NCBI RefSeq assembly: GCF_030445035.2
Contig: NW_026688628.1
Location: 558,001 to 622,000, forward strand
Length of the DNA: 64,000 nt
Reading direction: 5' to 3'
Source of the DNA: Dasypus novemcinctus
Lineage: Eukaryota; Chordata; Mammalia; Cingulata; Dasypodidae
Shown: piece by piece, positions 25,501 through 36,556 of the stretch
Layout: each line of letters opens with the position of its first letter
How positions within the stretch are numbered: position 1 is the stretch's first letter
The notes under the pieces: model-generated
The model's database searches: none
What the model was told of the DNA's origin: nothing
The model's input: only the letters and a program-made list of their open reading frames with translations
Program-made: the position numbers and the translations under genes

Positions 25501-26938
25501 CTGAGCCTCCTCTTGACATAGAGGTGCAACGGACACAACCAATCCAAGGACTTCAGAGAAAAGGTGGCAATGGAGTGGGAAAAGTGGACATGGTGGCTGA
25601 TGGGTATGGGGAATGGCAGGAAGAGATGAGATGTGGAGGCACTTTTGGGACTTGGAGTTGCCCTGGATGGTGCTTCAGGGGCAATCACCGTACATTTTAA
25701 ATCCTCCCAGGGCTCACTGGACGGAATGGGGGAGAGTGTGGGCCATGATGTGGACCAATGACCATGAGGTGCAGAGATACCCAGAGATGTACTTACCAAA
25801 TGCAATGGATGTGTCATGATGATGGGAGTGAGTGTTGCTGGGGGGGGGGGGGGTGCGGTGGGGGTGGTGGGGTCGAATGGGACCTCATATTTTTTTAATG
25901 TAATATTTTTACAAAATCAATAAAAAAAAAAGGACAAATGAGTTTATATGGCTATGAGTCTAAAAAAGAGCTGGGAGGTTATCAGAGGGGTTGCCTTTAC
26001 GGACACCTCAGCAGAGTCCCAGAGACAAATAAAGTAGATAGAACCCCAGGTATTGGTTCTTCTGAGGGATACAGAGAACTACAGGATCTATGGTAAAGGC
26101 AGATGGAGTTCAGTGCCATATTAGATGGCCCTACTTTGGAGTTTGTGTTTCTGTGTGATGGAGCTGGACTCAGATATGCTCTTTGTCCACAAGCCTCTCC
26201 TGTTACTTTTACAGGATCTGTAGTTGGTGCTGGAGTTTAGTGTATACCCAGGGGACCTGAATCTCTGGACTGAGCATCTGATAGCCAGGTCCTGAGCCTC
26301 AAAAGACTTGCAACCCCTACACTCTGGTTTATTGGACTTACCCCACTCAGCTAACATCTAGGTCAAGAAGGTCAACCACCACACCAGGGAGCCAAGAGAG
26401 CCTACAACTGAAAGGAGAAGTGCATCCAGCATCTATGTGGAATCTAAGTCCCCTCTTTATATAGATGTGGAGTGGACACAACCATTCTACGGTCCACAGG
26501 ATGGAGGAATAGAGTATGGATTAGAGTGGACTTACTGATATTCTGTTCATGAACTATTGTGATTAGTAATCAAAGAAAATATGGCATTGGTGTGGAGAAA
26601 GGGGCCATTGTGGCTGCTGGGGGTAGGGAGTGGGGGGAGATGAGATGTGGGGGTGATTTTGGGACTTGGAGTTGTCCTGGGTGGTGCTGCAGGGACAGTT
26701 ACCAGACATTGTATGTCCTCCCATGGCCCACTGGGTGGAATGTGGGAGTGTGCGCTATGGTGTGGACCACTGACCATGAGGTGCAGCGGTGCTCAGAGAT
26801 GTATTCACCATATGCAATGAATGTCTCATGATGATGGAGAAGGTTGTTGTTTTGGGGGGAGGAGTGAGGTAAGGGGGGTGGGGGTTATATGGGGACTTCA
26901 TATAGAGGGGGTATATGAGGACCTAAGATAAAGAAAAC
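22570..26938 (+). other. L1 copy A 3' UTR (about 2.9 kb after removing the insert)
   Basis: Colinear with 57817-60773 and with the reverse complement of 8520-11360. It is non-coding. Marker phrases shared by all three are the ctcaacactgttgcaagta block, the ctgtacatcagttt block, the ttggatattttcatagtgg block and a G-rich terminal part. Confidence 0.8.
24497..25928 (+). mobile_element. Younger L1 tail nested in L1 copy A
   Basis: 5'-truncated L1 3' UTR ending in a poly-G tract (about 25840-25852), tttttaatgtaatattt and poly-A. The flanking direct repeats AAAGGACAAATGA are at 24484-24496 and 25929-25941. The host L1 resumes exactly where expected after the second copy (compare 59763). Confidence 0.9.
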
Positions 26939-26949
26939 AAAAATGAACT

Positions 26950-27612
26950 TTTTATGATTTTTTTTTAAGGTTTTGCCTTTCATCATTCTAATAGGTGTTG
27001 TCCTGTATGTATAGTGGCAAGGCAATCTTTTCTATTTCTTCCTCAGTGTCTTACCTCTTTTATTTTTCATTATGTCTTCAAAATTTTAAGGTCACAGTAA
27101 AGTCATACACAGAATATAGGTATCTCCCATATACCCAACATCCTCTACCTCACCAATGATGTTTTTACATGTGGATGTTACATTTGCTACAACTGATGTA
27201 CAAATATTGGGACATAGCTACCAACCATGCTCAGTAGTCCACAATATGGATTATATTTTAGACCATACACTTTTATAAATTTTTGTTGAAATTTATCATG
27301 GCCTGTATCCATATTGCAAGATCATACAGAACACTTCCATTGACCCCCAGTTACCCCCTCTTCCATCTATTCTCGCTCTCTCTCTCCCTCTCCTTGGGGC
27401 CCACATTGGCAACCAAGCTTCATTGCTTGAAGGTCAAGATTCATAGATACTTGCAACAATGCTGAGGACTTGACACACTGGTCTGTCCTCTCAAATTAGG
27501 AGCCAGCCTTGCTCTTGAGAGACACTCTCCCCTCTATTTGAGAACATCTATGTTTCCTCTCCATTATCGGTGTACAACAATTCCTTCTCATTGTATTGGT
27601 CTACACCCACAA
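26950..27612 (-). mobile_element. Older L1 3' UTR copy, 3' segment
   Basis: Reverse complement of the middle of the L1 3' UTR (equivalent to about 22990-23720). It begins with a T-run at 26959-26967 that may be its poly-A end. It stops earlier than other tails, so either an internal polyadenylation site was used or the subfamily had a shorter UTR. Confidence 0.6.
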
Positions 27613-27730
27613 AAATAACACACTGGGTCAGATGTTCCATGGAATTGTGGGTATGTTGGGGGTGGAAAAGGTGAACACGCAGGATTGATGGGTATGCGTT
27701 TGAAACTATAATGTTGAGAAAACACTTTAT
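27613..27730 (+). mobile_element. Older L1 3' UTR copy, inverted 5' segment (left half)
   Basis: The orientation flips relative to 26950-27612. Sequence equivalent to about 22790-22880 now reads on the plus strand and resumes at 29893 after a nested insertion. The inversion at the point where the two segments meet in L1 coordinates suggests twin priming. Confidence 0.55.
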
Positions 27731-29892
27731 TTTTTTTTTACTATAATCCTGATTCTTCATCTTTATTTATTTTATATTCATTTTTTATGTCTTTATTCAT
27801 TTTTTTCATATTACATTGAAAAAATATGAGGTCCCCATATACCCCCTCACGCCACTCCTCCCCCCATAGCAACATTCTCCTCCATCATCATGAGACATCC
27901 ATTGCATTTGGTGAATACATCTCTGAGCATCGCTGCACCTCATGGTCAGTAGTCCACATCATACCCCACACTCTCCCATGTTCCATCCAGTGGGCCATGG
28001 GAGGGCCCACAATGTCTGGTAATTGTCTCTGCAGCACCACCCAGGACAACTCCAAGTCCCGAAAACATCTCCAAATCTCATCTCTTCACCCCATTCCCCA
28101 CACCCAGCTGCCACCATGGCCAATTTCTCCACACCAATGCCACATTTTCTTTGATTACTATTCACAATAGTTCATGAATAGAATATCAGTAAGTCCACTC
28201 TAATCCATATTCTATTCCTCCATCCTGTGGACCTTGGATTGGTTTTGTCCATTCCACATCTATCCCAACAGGGGGCTTAGGTTCCACATGGATGCTGGAT
28301 GCAATTCTCCTGCTTTCAGTTGTAGGCACTCTTGGCTCCATGGTGTGGTGGTTGACATTCTTCAACTCCATGTTAGCTGAGTGGGGTAAGTCTAAAAAGC
28401 CAGAGTGTAGGAACTGAAGTCTGTTGAGGCTCAGGGCCTGGCTATCATATGATCAGTCCAGAGATTCAGATCCCCTGGGTATATATTAAACCCCAGCACC
28501 AACTACAATTCTGGTAAAGCAACAGGAAAGGCTTGTGAAAAGAGGTCACATCTGAGTCCAGCTCCATCACACAGAAACACAAACTCCAAAGAAAGGCCAA
28601 CTGACATGGCAGTGAATTCCATCTGCCATGACCATAATACCTGTGGGTCTCTGTATCCCTCAGAAGAACCAATACCTGGGGTTGTATATACTTTATCTGC
28701 CTCTGGGACTCTGCTCAGGTGTGCATAACAGCAAACCCCCTGATAACCTCCCAACTCTTTTTTAGACTCATAGCCATATAAACTCATTTGTCCTTTCCAT
28801 TTCCCCCTTGATTTAGGTCAAAAAACATTTTAACTCCTGTTGTTATATGTAGACAGAGATATTCTGCTGGTCTGAGTTGAACCTTTTATTCAAGGTCATT
28901 TTCTGGTTACATCATCAGCTGGTACTTGATAGTAATCCCTCGGCACCAGGGACTTATCCCTGGGAGTCATGTCCCACGCTGGGGGGAAGGCAACATATTT
29001 ACATGCTGCGTTTGGCTTCAAGACTGGCCACATTTGAGAAATACGGAGGCTCTCAGGAGGTAACTCTTATACACACTGCTGCTCTAGGCCTTGTTCTTAT
29101 TTCAGGTGCACAGGCTCACAAACATATCATTAGTATCAGGGGCTCATTGTTGGACCTTCCTTCTTTTTCAGTCCTTGTTGTTGCACTTGGGGAATTGTTG
29201 CTGTTCCTTTCAGGACTGTGATAGAGCTCCCCTGGCTAGGAACTCAGCACTCCCTCAGTTGTTGTTTTTAATTGTTTCCACTATGAAAATATCCAAACAT
29301 TTTTATGTACCTTGGGTATATGCCTGGTAGAACTCCCTTCCAACCATGTGTCCCCTGCCCATTACAACTCACACTAGTATTCCTCCAGTGCCATTTTTGA
29401 ACCTTTCTGTGATCCAAAACTTCCTGAAAAGTGAAGCCCAATAATGTATTGCCAGGTTCCCTTAATAGTAAAATGGAACATAGCGATGAGTTTAAAGGTT
29501 AGATATAGAATACATACTAATTTGGAAAAATTCTACATCCTATGTTTTTCTTTTCTTCTTTGTAATTATTAAGCTTATCTTCACAAGAGTTTTAGATCAC
29601 AGTAATTCATATATACAATATACAGTACTCCCACACATCCACCATTAAACCTTTTCCCTTCCACGGCAATAATCTTTTAACATATTCATACCATATTTAC
29701 TAAAACTGATGTACAATTATTGAGACAATAGCTTTCAAACAAGGTAACATTTGTGTTTACATTGTGGTTGATATTTTAGACTATACAATTTTCTAAATTT
29801 TTAGTTATCTTATGTTTTTCATTATGATTTACATTTTAGGCTATCAGCCCCTATATATTTTTGGTGTAATTTAACATGTCTTATATCCATCC
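27731..29892 (-). mobile_element. 5'-truncated L1 3' UTR nested in older L1
   Basis: About 2.16 kb of the L1 tail in reverse orientation. It is flanked by the duplication TTGAGAAAACACTTTAT (27714-27730) and TTGAGAAAACACTGTAT (29893-29909). Between the T-run (27729-27739) and the normal L1 end (about 27810) lie about 65 extra A/T-rich bases, a possible short 3' transduction. Confidence 0.85.
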
Positions 29893-30016
29893 TTGAGAAA
29901 ACACTGTATAGAATATAATGAGGAAGGGTTATTGTTTTAGGGTATTGGATGGTGGACATCTGGCACAAGGTGCACCAGGGGCAGGCTTCTAGGGATTGTG
30001 TGAGTGCTCATTTCTT
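29893..30016 (+). mobile_element. Older L1 3' UTR copy, inverted 5' segment (right half)
   Basis: Continuation of 27613-27730 after the nested insertion. It ends with ggcttctagggattgtgtgagtgctcattt, equivalent to 22946-22975. Confidence 0.6.
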
Positions 30017-31320
30017 GGCTTTTTAAAACTGTGAACAGTTTGTTTGGAAACACAGTACCTTTGACTTCTCTTCATTCCCAGAATGTACTTTAGGATTTAC
30101 CATACAGTATTGATGAATAAATATTGTTGAATGACTGAGAAACCAAATGGTTGTGTGGGTTGAACAGATACTGCATTGCTAATTATGGGGGAGAAAGGAG
30201 AAGCAGTGAGACAAGAGGAAATTCACTTGTGAATGGGTGTCTCCATTCATGATTCATGACAGCCAACTCCAGAGGAGAAAAATTGGGAAATAAGATAGTT
30301 TAGTGTATTCAGAATCTTTCTCCAGAAACAGCAAGAGGGAAATCAGTATGGGAAACCTGACAAGACTAGAGCCCACACCTTATTAAGGGTGACCTCCTCC
30401 TGGGAGGTAGGTGTCCACAGGGATAAGTGATGATCACGGAGCTCCAAAGCTGTCACAAGAGACAAAACTGGCTCAAATTTGCATTGTGTTTTCCTTTCTT
30501 ATCTCCAGAGAAATAATTATCTCAGGGAGATTGAGACAGAAGAATACTTCATTAATGTGGTTCATGGGAATGAAATCCCTAATTGCTGGGATACTCTATG
30601 TGCTTCTCCTTCACTATATCAAAGAAAACACAATGTGTCTTCTTCAGACCTTATGACTCGTTCCATCTCACTTTACTTCTTGCGAGCAGAGCTTCCAACT
30701 TCTTTCATCATTCAAGGAAGAACCTGCATTGGTGAACTTAGAGCCTGACTTGATAATTTCAGATCGACTTACATAATCTTCACAGGTACTGACGGAATGT
30801 ATTTTTGGCTCCATGGGCACCTTTTATTGGTAGAAGCTTTAAGGAAATCAACAGATTATGACCATAGAGAAAGCTTAAAACACAAAGTTCTGTCTTATTA
30901 AAAAGCCTGCGTGGAAATAGCAGATAAACTAAAAGAGATTTTTTTTCCCAATCTGTTTCCTCTGATCTTTTACTCTTGGGTCTTCCCTCTCTCAGCAGCA
31001 TTGTTTACTTGTTTCACTCATTCTTCTTTCTCTACACTTGTAGAAATTATCTGTTTACCTGTGTTTATTCATTTTTTTCTTTTAGTCATTCAATATATGT
31101 GGCTCTGGAATACTGGTGAAGTGGATCAAAAATTACAGACTCATCTTGGGGAGGTTAGTAAAGGCATCACAAGGGAGATTTTAATTGTAATAAGGCTTGA
31201 AGGAGGATTTAGAATAATTTCAGAAGGAGAAAAGGATAGAAGTACATGAAGAATAGATGACATGGACACAAATATGGACTCAATATAATTATATGGTGTG
31301 GTGAGGTTTTAAAAATAGTT
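30017..31320 (+). repeat. Local segmental duplication, copy 1 (starts with an L2 3' end)
   Basis: It aligns by eye with 46640-47975 in the same orientation. The first ~130 bases are an L2 3' end (ttaccatacagtattgatgaataaatattgttgaatga). Similarity continues through non-repeat DNA, e.g. tttagtgtattcagaatcttt vs tttagtgtacccagaatcttt, and caaaactggctcaaatttgc vs caaaactggcacgagtttgc. The end (31240-31310) also matches 47880-47960. Indels interrupt it. No coding gene is evident inside. Confidence 0.65.
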
Positions 31321-31324
31321 CTTT

Positions 31325-31490
31325 TTAAAAAAGAAATCAACTTTATTGATACATATTTAAAAGCATACAATTCCTGTGACATGTAAAATTTGTTGTAGTT
31401 GCCATAATGACATAATTGTGCATTTATTACTTCAGTCATTATTAGAGTATGTTCTCTGAGAGGTAAATATTTTTCTTGTTCTTTTTTTTT
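31325..31490 (-). mobile_element. Old L1M-like tail, very diverged
   Basis: The run actttattgatacatatttaaaagcatacaatt resembles the 3' end of ancient L1M/HAL1-type elements in reverse orientation. Ends approximate. Confidence 0.4.
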
Positions 31491-31539
31491 TTTATAAATG
31501 GGCTATGAGATTTCTTTAGCAAAATTTTTTATGGTCTTC

Positions 31540-32110
31540 TTTTTTAAAGATACATAGATCACACTAAATTTTACTTTAAAAAATATGACGTTCCCATTTA
31601 CCCCACTCCCTAAATTCCCCATCCTCCCACAATAACAACCTCTTTCATCAGTGTGGCACATTCCTTTTATTTGATGAATACATTTTGGATCATTGCTACA
31701 AAGCTTGGATTATTGTTTACATGTTAGTTTACACTCTCTCCCAGTCCATTCAGTGTGATATGGTAAGATATATAATATCCTGCATCTGTCCCTGTGATAT
31801 CATTCAGGAGAACTGCAAGTCCCCAAAAAAGCCACCATATCATACCCTCTTCTTCCCTCTCCCTGCATTCAACAACTCCAATGGTCACTGTCTCCACAAC
31901 AATGACACAATTTCTTCCATTGCTAGAGTCACAATGAGTCTATAGTAGAATACCATTAAGTCCACTCTACTTCTTATTTTATTCTCTATCCTGAGGATGG
32001 TGATGACCACTCCACCTCTAAATCAAGAGGGGCCTTAGATCCCACATGTCTGATGGATGGAATTCTGCTTGCAGTTGTGGACTGTCTCTGTTCCCTGTTG
32101 TGGTGGTTGA
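31540..32110 (-). mobile_element. 5'-truncated L1 tail
   Basis: Reverse-complement L1 terminus: taaagatacatagatcaca, cccatttaccccactcc, ctctttcatcagtgtgg, ttgatgaatacattttgg, down to ttgcagttgtggac and ggtggttgacc. More diverged than the 43442-44249 copy. Confidence 0.75.
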
Positions 32111-32480
32111 CCAACATTTTGTTTGTTTTCAGATTTGGAGATTACAAATATAGCTGCTGTAAACGTTCATGTGTGGACTTTTGTGTGGACTCTAATTTTC
32201 ATATCATATATATATAAAAGCAAAACTGCTGGATTGTATGGTAAGACAATGTTTAGTTTTACAAGAAACACCTAAACTGTCTTCTGGCCGAACCATTTTG
32301 TGTTCTCACTAGCAGTGATTGAGAGATGTATTGCTCCATATACTCAACAGCAATTGGTATTCTCAGTTTTTAGATTTTTATCTCTTCTAATAAGCATGTG
32401 TTCATATATCACTGTGTTCATAGTCTTCCAATTCCCTAATGACAGATGATGTTTAATTTTTAAAAGATTTTAATTAGTTT
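32110..32480 (-). pseudogene. Ancient L1M ORF2 3' region
   Basis: Reads as reverse complement of the end of an old mammalian L1 ORF2 (gctgctgtaaacgttcatg, gcaaaactgctggattgtatggtaag, cattttgtgttctcactagcagtga). No open frame remains. Confidence 0.6.
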
Positions 32481-32504
32481 ATTTATTCATTTATTTATTT
32501 AAAT

Positions 32505-33600
32505 TTTTAAAATTTTAAAGGAGGTTTAGATTACATAAATGTTACATAAAATATAGAGGGGACCCATATGTCCTACCCCTTCATCCTCCCACTCTTTCCC
32601 ATAGTAACAACACCTTTCATTAGTATAGTACATTTGCTACAATTGATGAACGCATATAGAAACAATGCTGTTAACAATGAATTATAGTTTATATTATAGT
32701 TAATAGCCTGTCCTGCACAATTTTAGGTATTGATAAAACATATAATGGCCTGTAGCCATCATTGCAATGTCACGCAGAACAATCCCAATGTCCTGAAAAT
32801 GCCCTGATATTATACCTATTCTGCCTGCTCCCTCCTCTCAGAATCTCTGGTGGCCCTGGCCTTTATATCAATGATAAACATTCTTCCATTGCTAGAATAA
32901 TAAGTCTATAATATAAAAATAATGTCTACTTTAGTCCATTGTTCATTCTCCAATCTTCAGGATTTTGTGATCGCGATGCCCACTCTTTCTAATTGAGAGA
33001 GGGCTTAGATCACATGGGATATATGGGTGGAACTATCTTGCCTAGAGGTGCGGACATTCTTTGCTCCTTAGGATAGGTGTTGTCCATTACCATCTCCTTA
33101 TTAGTTGTTCTACATAGGTCCAATGAACTGGAGAGTAAGTGTTGAAACTCTGCTTAGATTAAGAGTTCAAATGGCACATGAACAGACCAAGAACATAATG
33201 CTCTGGCTCATGTATTTAACAAGGATAGTGCCAACACATGGCTTTATGTAAATAATATGTAGAGAAGAGCCATATGTTGGGAATCTACAAATGAGACTAA
33301 CTCTTTTACACTGGGGAGCATAAATTCCAAAGTAAGGTCTACTGACAGGGTGCCAAATTCCTGAGATTCCTGAACTACTTATCTCTAGAACCATCAGGAT
33401 CCCTACTGTTTGAGGCTCTGTGTACTGTAACAGATAGTGAGATTCTGCTGAGATGAGCATAAGCATAACCTCTGTAATGACCTCCAAACTCACTTTCAAA
33501 TCTCTTAACCATAAAATCTCATCTGCACTGAATATTTCCCCTTTTTGGTCAAGGTCTTTTTCAGATACATTGCTAGCTGGCATTTGGTAATAATACTTAG
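32505..33600 (-). mobile_element. Older L1 3' UTR insertion
   Basis: Reverse-complement tail of an older subfamily: ggtttagattacataaatgttac, ggacccatatgtcctacccc, acaacacctttcattagtat. It proceeds through the diagnostic tail order to about 33600 and interrupts the L1M relic. Confidence 0.65.
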
Positions 33601-34090
33601 GTGCCAGTGAAGTTGAATTTTTTTTTAATATTTTGTATTTTGTATTTGTATTTTGAATTTCTTCCTATGTTAGGATTTTGTTTATATCTTTTGCAGATTT
33701 TTAAATTCAGCATATGCTTTCTTATTTTGTGGTGTTAATATTAATTTCTACATTTGTATACAAATCATTTATCAGATGTGTTTGGTAAGTATTTTTCCAA
33801 ATCTGTATGTTTTCTTACAACTCGTTATCAATGTCTTTCACAGAGTAGATATTTTACATTTGAATAAAAACCGACTTATAAATTTTAATCTCTCATGGAT
33901 CATGCTTCCATTACTATATCTAAAAACTCATTTCCAACCTATGGGCCCTTAGATTTTCTTCACATTTTAGTCTAGCACTTTTACAATGTATTTTACTTTA
34001 AAGTGGTATGATTCATTTTGATTTAATTTTTGTGAAATGAATTCAATCAGTACCTAAGTTCCTTTTTTGTTTGGCATGAGTGCATCCTAT
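33600..34090 (-). pseudogene. Ancient L1M ORF2 fragment (left of LTR)
   Basis: Reverse complement of old L1 ORF2: caaatcatttatcagatgtgtttgg, caacctatgggcccttagattttc, gtatgattcattttgatttaa. It is interrupted at 34091 by an LTR and continues at 34715. Confidence 0.6.
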
Positions 34091-34709
34091 TGTTACCAGA
34101 TTCTAACTAAGTTCTTGGCTATGCTGCAGACGTGAATTTCAAGAGAATGCCAGGTGAGTTAGGCCAGTAATTTATTCAGGTAGGAAGGGAAGAGAAATGG
34201 GAGAAAATAACAGAACATGGTCCGAGGTGGTGAGGAAGGGGATAAAAAGTGATGAAGAGGACTGATTTAGAAACTACAATTCTCCATTATAGATTATAAG
34301 TCCCCAGAGTAACTTGCATGGTCACATGGCAGAGGAAAAATGATGAAATCAACACGCAGAGGGCAAGATGGGTCCACAGGCAAAAAGCTAGGCAAGAGCA
34401 AGCTCAAGCCTCATGGTTTGCTTTTAAACTAATTATTCCACTCCTTTGCTAATGACAGGGAAGGAGGTTCCAGTTGTTTGCTGTTTGGATTGATTACCCT
34501 GCCCATAAATTCCTTAGTGATGACCCAATGATAAAGTTCCCAGGGAACATCCGGGCTTTTTCATATTTTCAGGAAGCAGTCTTTGTCCTGGGTAGCAGAA
34601 TCCCAGGGGAGAGATTCCTCCAGCAGCCAACTTGGGGGTTTTTGATGTCCATGTGGACTCTCTGTCAGGTTCCAGATCCATCTATTCCCTATCTTACTAG
34701 CCTGCTTCA
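34091..34709 (-). mobile_element. Solo LTR inserted in L1M
   Basis: Minus-strand LTR: it begins TGAAGCAGG (at 34709) and ends GTAACA (at 34091), with an AATAAA signal about 75 bases before its end (near 34168). The L1M phrase broken at 34090 (...gcatcctat) resumes after it (...gttccaccaccacttcttgaaaagat), so the LTR is an insertion. The flanks cctat/ctttt may be a decayed 5-bp duplication. No retroviral genes. Confidence 0.55.
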
Positions 34710-34714
34710 CTTTT

Positions 34715-34920
34715 GTTCCACCACCACTTCTTGAAAAGATCATACTTTCTACATTGAATTACCCTTGTCCTCTGTGAAACATCAGTGGAATCCATTTATG
34801 TGGGGTCATTTGTCCATTTCACCAACAGAATTTTTTAAATTATTGTGTTTTTATAGTAACTCTTACAACCAAATAATATGATTCCTACAATATTGTTCTT
34901 CTTTTCTATTTTGTTACAGG
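34715..34920 (-). pseudogene. Ancient L1M ORF2 fragment (right of LTR)
   Basis: Continues the L1M text: gttccaccaccacttcttgaaaagatc, tttctacattgaattacccttg, cttttctattttgtta. No coding capacity. Confidence 0.55.
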
Positions 34921-35216
34921 GTACAAAAAAACTCGTCATAATGTTTGTTGCTTAAAATAAAGTCTGAGAGAATTTATCATGGAAATTATTGCCTTGGCAA
35001 AGTGTATTCTATTATGGCCCAGGGTTTCTAGCCATCACAACTATTAAGAAGAAGCAGGAACATATGTTTTCCCTGACATTTTCAGAAAAGGGTACTAGAT
35101 CTCTATAAAATCCATAAAAATATTAACTTAATGTAATTACAATACAAACAGTACCATTTATGATATTTTTCTGATTATTCCTTGAGGCTAAATTGCACTG
35201 CTTTGAATATCTCCTC

Positions 35217-35218
35217 AG
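35217..35218 (+). other. Splice acceptor of the olfactory receptor coding exon
   Basis: Pyrimidine-rich tatctcctcAG ends at 35218, leaving a 16-nt leader before the ATG at 35235. Olfactory receptor genes typically have an intronless coding exon preceded by such a 5' UTR intron. The upstream exon was not located. Confidence 0.6.
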
Positions 35219-35234
35219 GAAATTCACCATCCAC

Positions 35235-36203
35235 ATGGAAACAGAAAACCAAACATATGCTTTAGAATTCATCCTCCTGGGGCTCTCAGAAAATACAGAG
35301 GTGCAGCCCCTCCTCTTTGGGATGTTCCTGTCCATGTACCTGGTCACCTTCATTGGCAACCTGCTCATCATCCTGGCCATCATCTTGGACTCCCATCTCC
35401 ACACACCCATGTACTTCTTCCTCGCCAACCTGTCTCTTACTGATATCTATTTCACCTCCACAACGGTACCAAAGATGCTGCTGAACATCCAGACAGGCAA
35501 CAAAATCATTACTTTTGAAAACTGTTTCACCCAGATGTATTTTTTCATGCTTTTTGTACAACTAGATAACTCCTTCTTGACTGCAATGGACTATGACCGC
35601 TTTCTGGCCATCTGTCACCCCCTGCACTACACAGTCATCATGAACCCCTGGCTCTGTGGCCTCCTGCTGTTAGCATCCTGGTTATTGAGTGTTTTGGACT
35701 CTCTTTTGCATGACTTAATGGTTTTGCGATTGTCTTTTTGTACAGAGACGGAAATGCCCCACTTTTTCTGTGAACTTAATCAGGTAGTCAGACATGCTTG
35801 TTCTGACACCTTCCTCAATGACCTTGTGATGTATTTTGCAGGTGGACTTCTGGGGATTATACCATTCACTGGGATCTTTTTCTCTTACTATAAAATTGTA
35901 TCCTCAATTTTGAGAATCTCAACAGCTCATGGTAAATATAAAGCATTTTCTACTTGTGGGTCTCACCTCTCAGTAGTGACCTTGTTTTATGGTACAGGTC
36001 TTGGAGTGTATCTTAGCTCTGCTGCTACCCAAAACTCAAGGGCAAATGCAATAGCCTCAGTGATGTATACAGTGGTCACACCCATGTTGAACCCCTTTAT
36101 TTACAGTCTTAGAAACAAGGACATAAAGCAGGCCTTTAAAAAGCTGGGAAACATTCTGTCTATAAAAGGATACTTTGTCTCAAGTTTACAAAAGTGCTCA
36201 TGA
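35235..36203 (+). CDS. Olfactory receptor, family 7-type (class II), intact
   Basis: 322 residues, seven-transmembrane odorant receptor of olfactory neuron cilia; it would signal through G-olf. An open frame starts 14 codons earlier, but METENQT (35235) is the usual OR start, with an N-glycosylation site at Asn5. Family signatures in order: [16 protein letters not shown] (residues 55-70), [10 protein letters not shown] (118-127) at the TM3/loop 2 border, conserved Cys97 and Cys179, [13 protein letters not shown] (236-248) in TM6, [13 protein letters not shown] (283-295) in TM7. [20 protein letters not shown] and the loop 2 motif with Phe fit family 7; the exact subfamily is not assigned. Oddity: Asp119 where nearly all ORs have Ala (MAYDR). 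There are no stops or frameshifts, so it may be functional. It is bordered by an ancient L1M relic and an inverted L1 tail. Confidence 0.93.
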   Translation: METENQTYALEFILLGLSENTEVQPLLFGMFLSMYLVTFIGNLLIILAIILDSHLHTPMYFFLANLSLTDIYFTSTTVPKMLLNIQTGNKIITFENCFTQMYFFMLFVQLDNSFLTAMDYDRFLAICHPLHYTVIMNPWLCGLLLLASWLLSVLDSLLHDLMVLRLSFCTETEMPHFFCELNQVVRHACSDTFLNDLVMYFAGGLLGIIPFTGIFFSYYKIVSSILRISTAHGKYKAFSTCGSHLSVVTLFYGTGLGVYLSSAATQNSRANAIASVMYTVVTPMLNPFIYSLRNKDIKQAFKKLGNILSIKGYFVSSLQKCS

Positions 36204-36261
36204 TTAACAGTGATCAAACACTAGAAGATTCTTTTTGAAAATGAAATATTTTGTTGTCTTT

Positions 36262-36556
36262 TTTAAAAGATACATAGATCACACAAAATGTAACATTAAA
36301 AATACAAGGTTCCCATATATACCACTCCCCACCCCACCCTCCTCCTCTCACATCAACAACCTCTGATTGTGTGGATTATCATTTGCATTGTAGTTTACAC
36401 TCTCCCACAGTCCATTCAGTGGCTTATGGCATGATATGTAATGTCCTTCATGTGTCCCTGCTATATCATTCAGGACAACTTCAAGCCCTGAAAATGCCTC
36501 CATATCACACATCTTCCTTCTTCCATCACTCAGCAACTCCCATGGCCACTGTCTCC
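36262..36556 (-). mobile_element. L1 tail, 3' segment of a 5'-inverted insertion
   Basis: Reverse-complement L1 terminus from ttttttaaaagatacatag to about 36556, equivalent to 60430-60773 of the full copy. It is abutted by the next feature in the opposite orientation. Confidence 0.7.

Larger units (their letters stand above)
16263..26938 (+). mobile_element. Near-full-length L1 (copy A), decayed
   Basis: The 5' end (ggggcaagatggcatctgag) matches the start of the copy at 51958. Order: ~1.7 kb 5' UTR, ORF1 remnant (from 17962), ORF2 remnant to about 22567, and a ~2.9 kb 3' UTR to an A-rich end near 26935. A younger 1.43 kb L1 tail is inserted at 24497-25928. Without it the element is about 9.2 kb, which is long for an L1. 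Many stops, frameshifts and an endonuclease-region deletion make it inactive. No convincing target-site duplication was found at its outer ends. Confidence 0.85.

Noticed and set aside
16250..26960. Target-site duplication for L1 copy A
   Set aside because: aaaagatgata at the left and aaaaatgaac at the right are too dissimilar to claim.
27714..30016. 27731-29892 and 29893-30016 as one twin-primed insertion
   Set aside because: The TTGAGAAAACACT duplication around 27731-29892 shows it is a separate nested insertion; the right piece belongs to the host copy.
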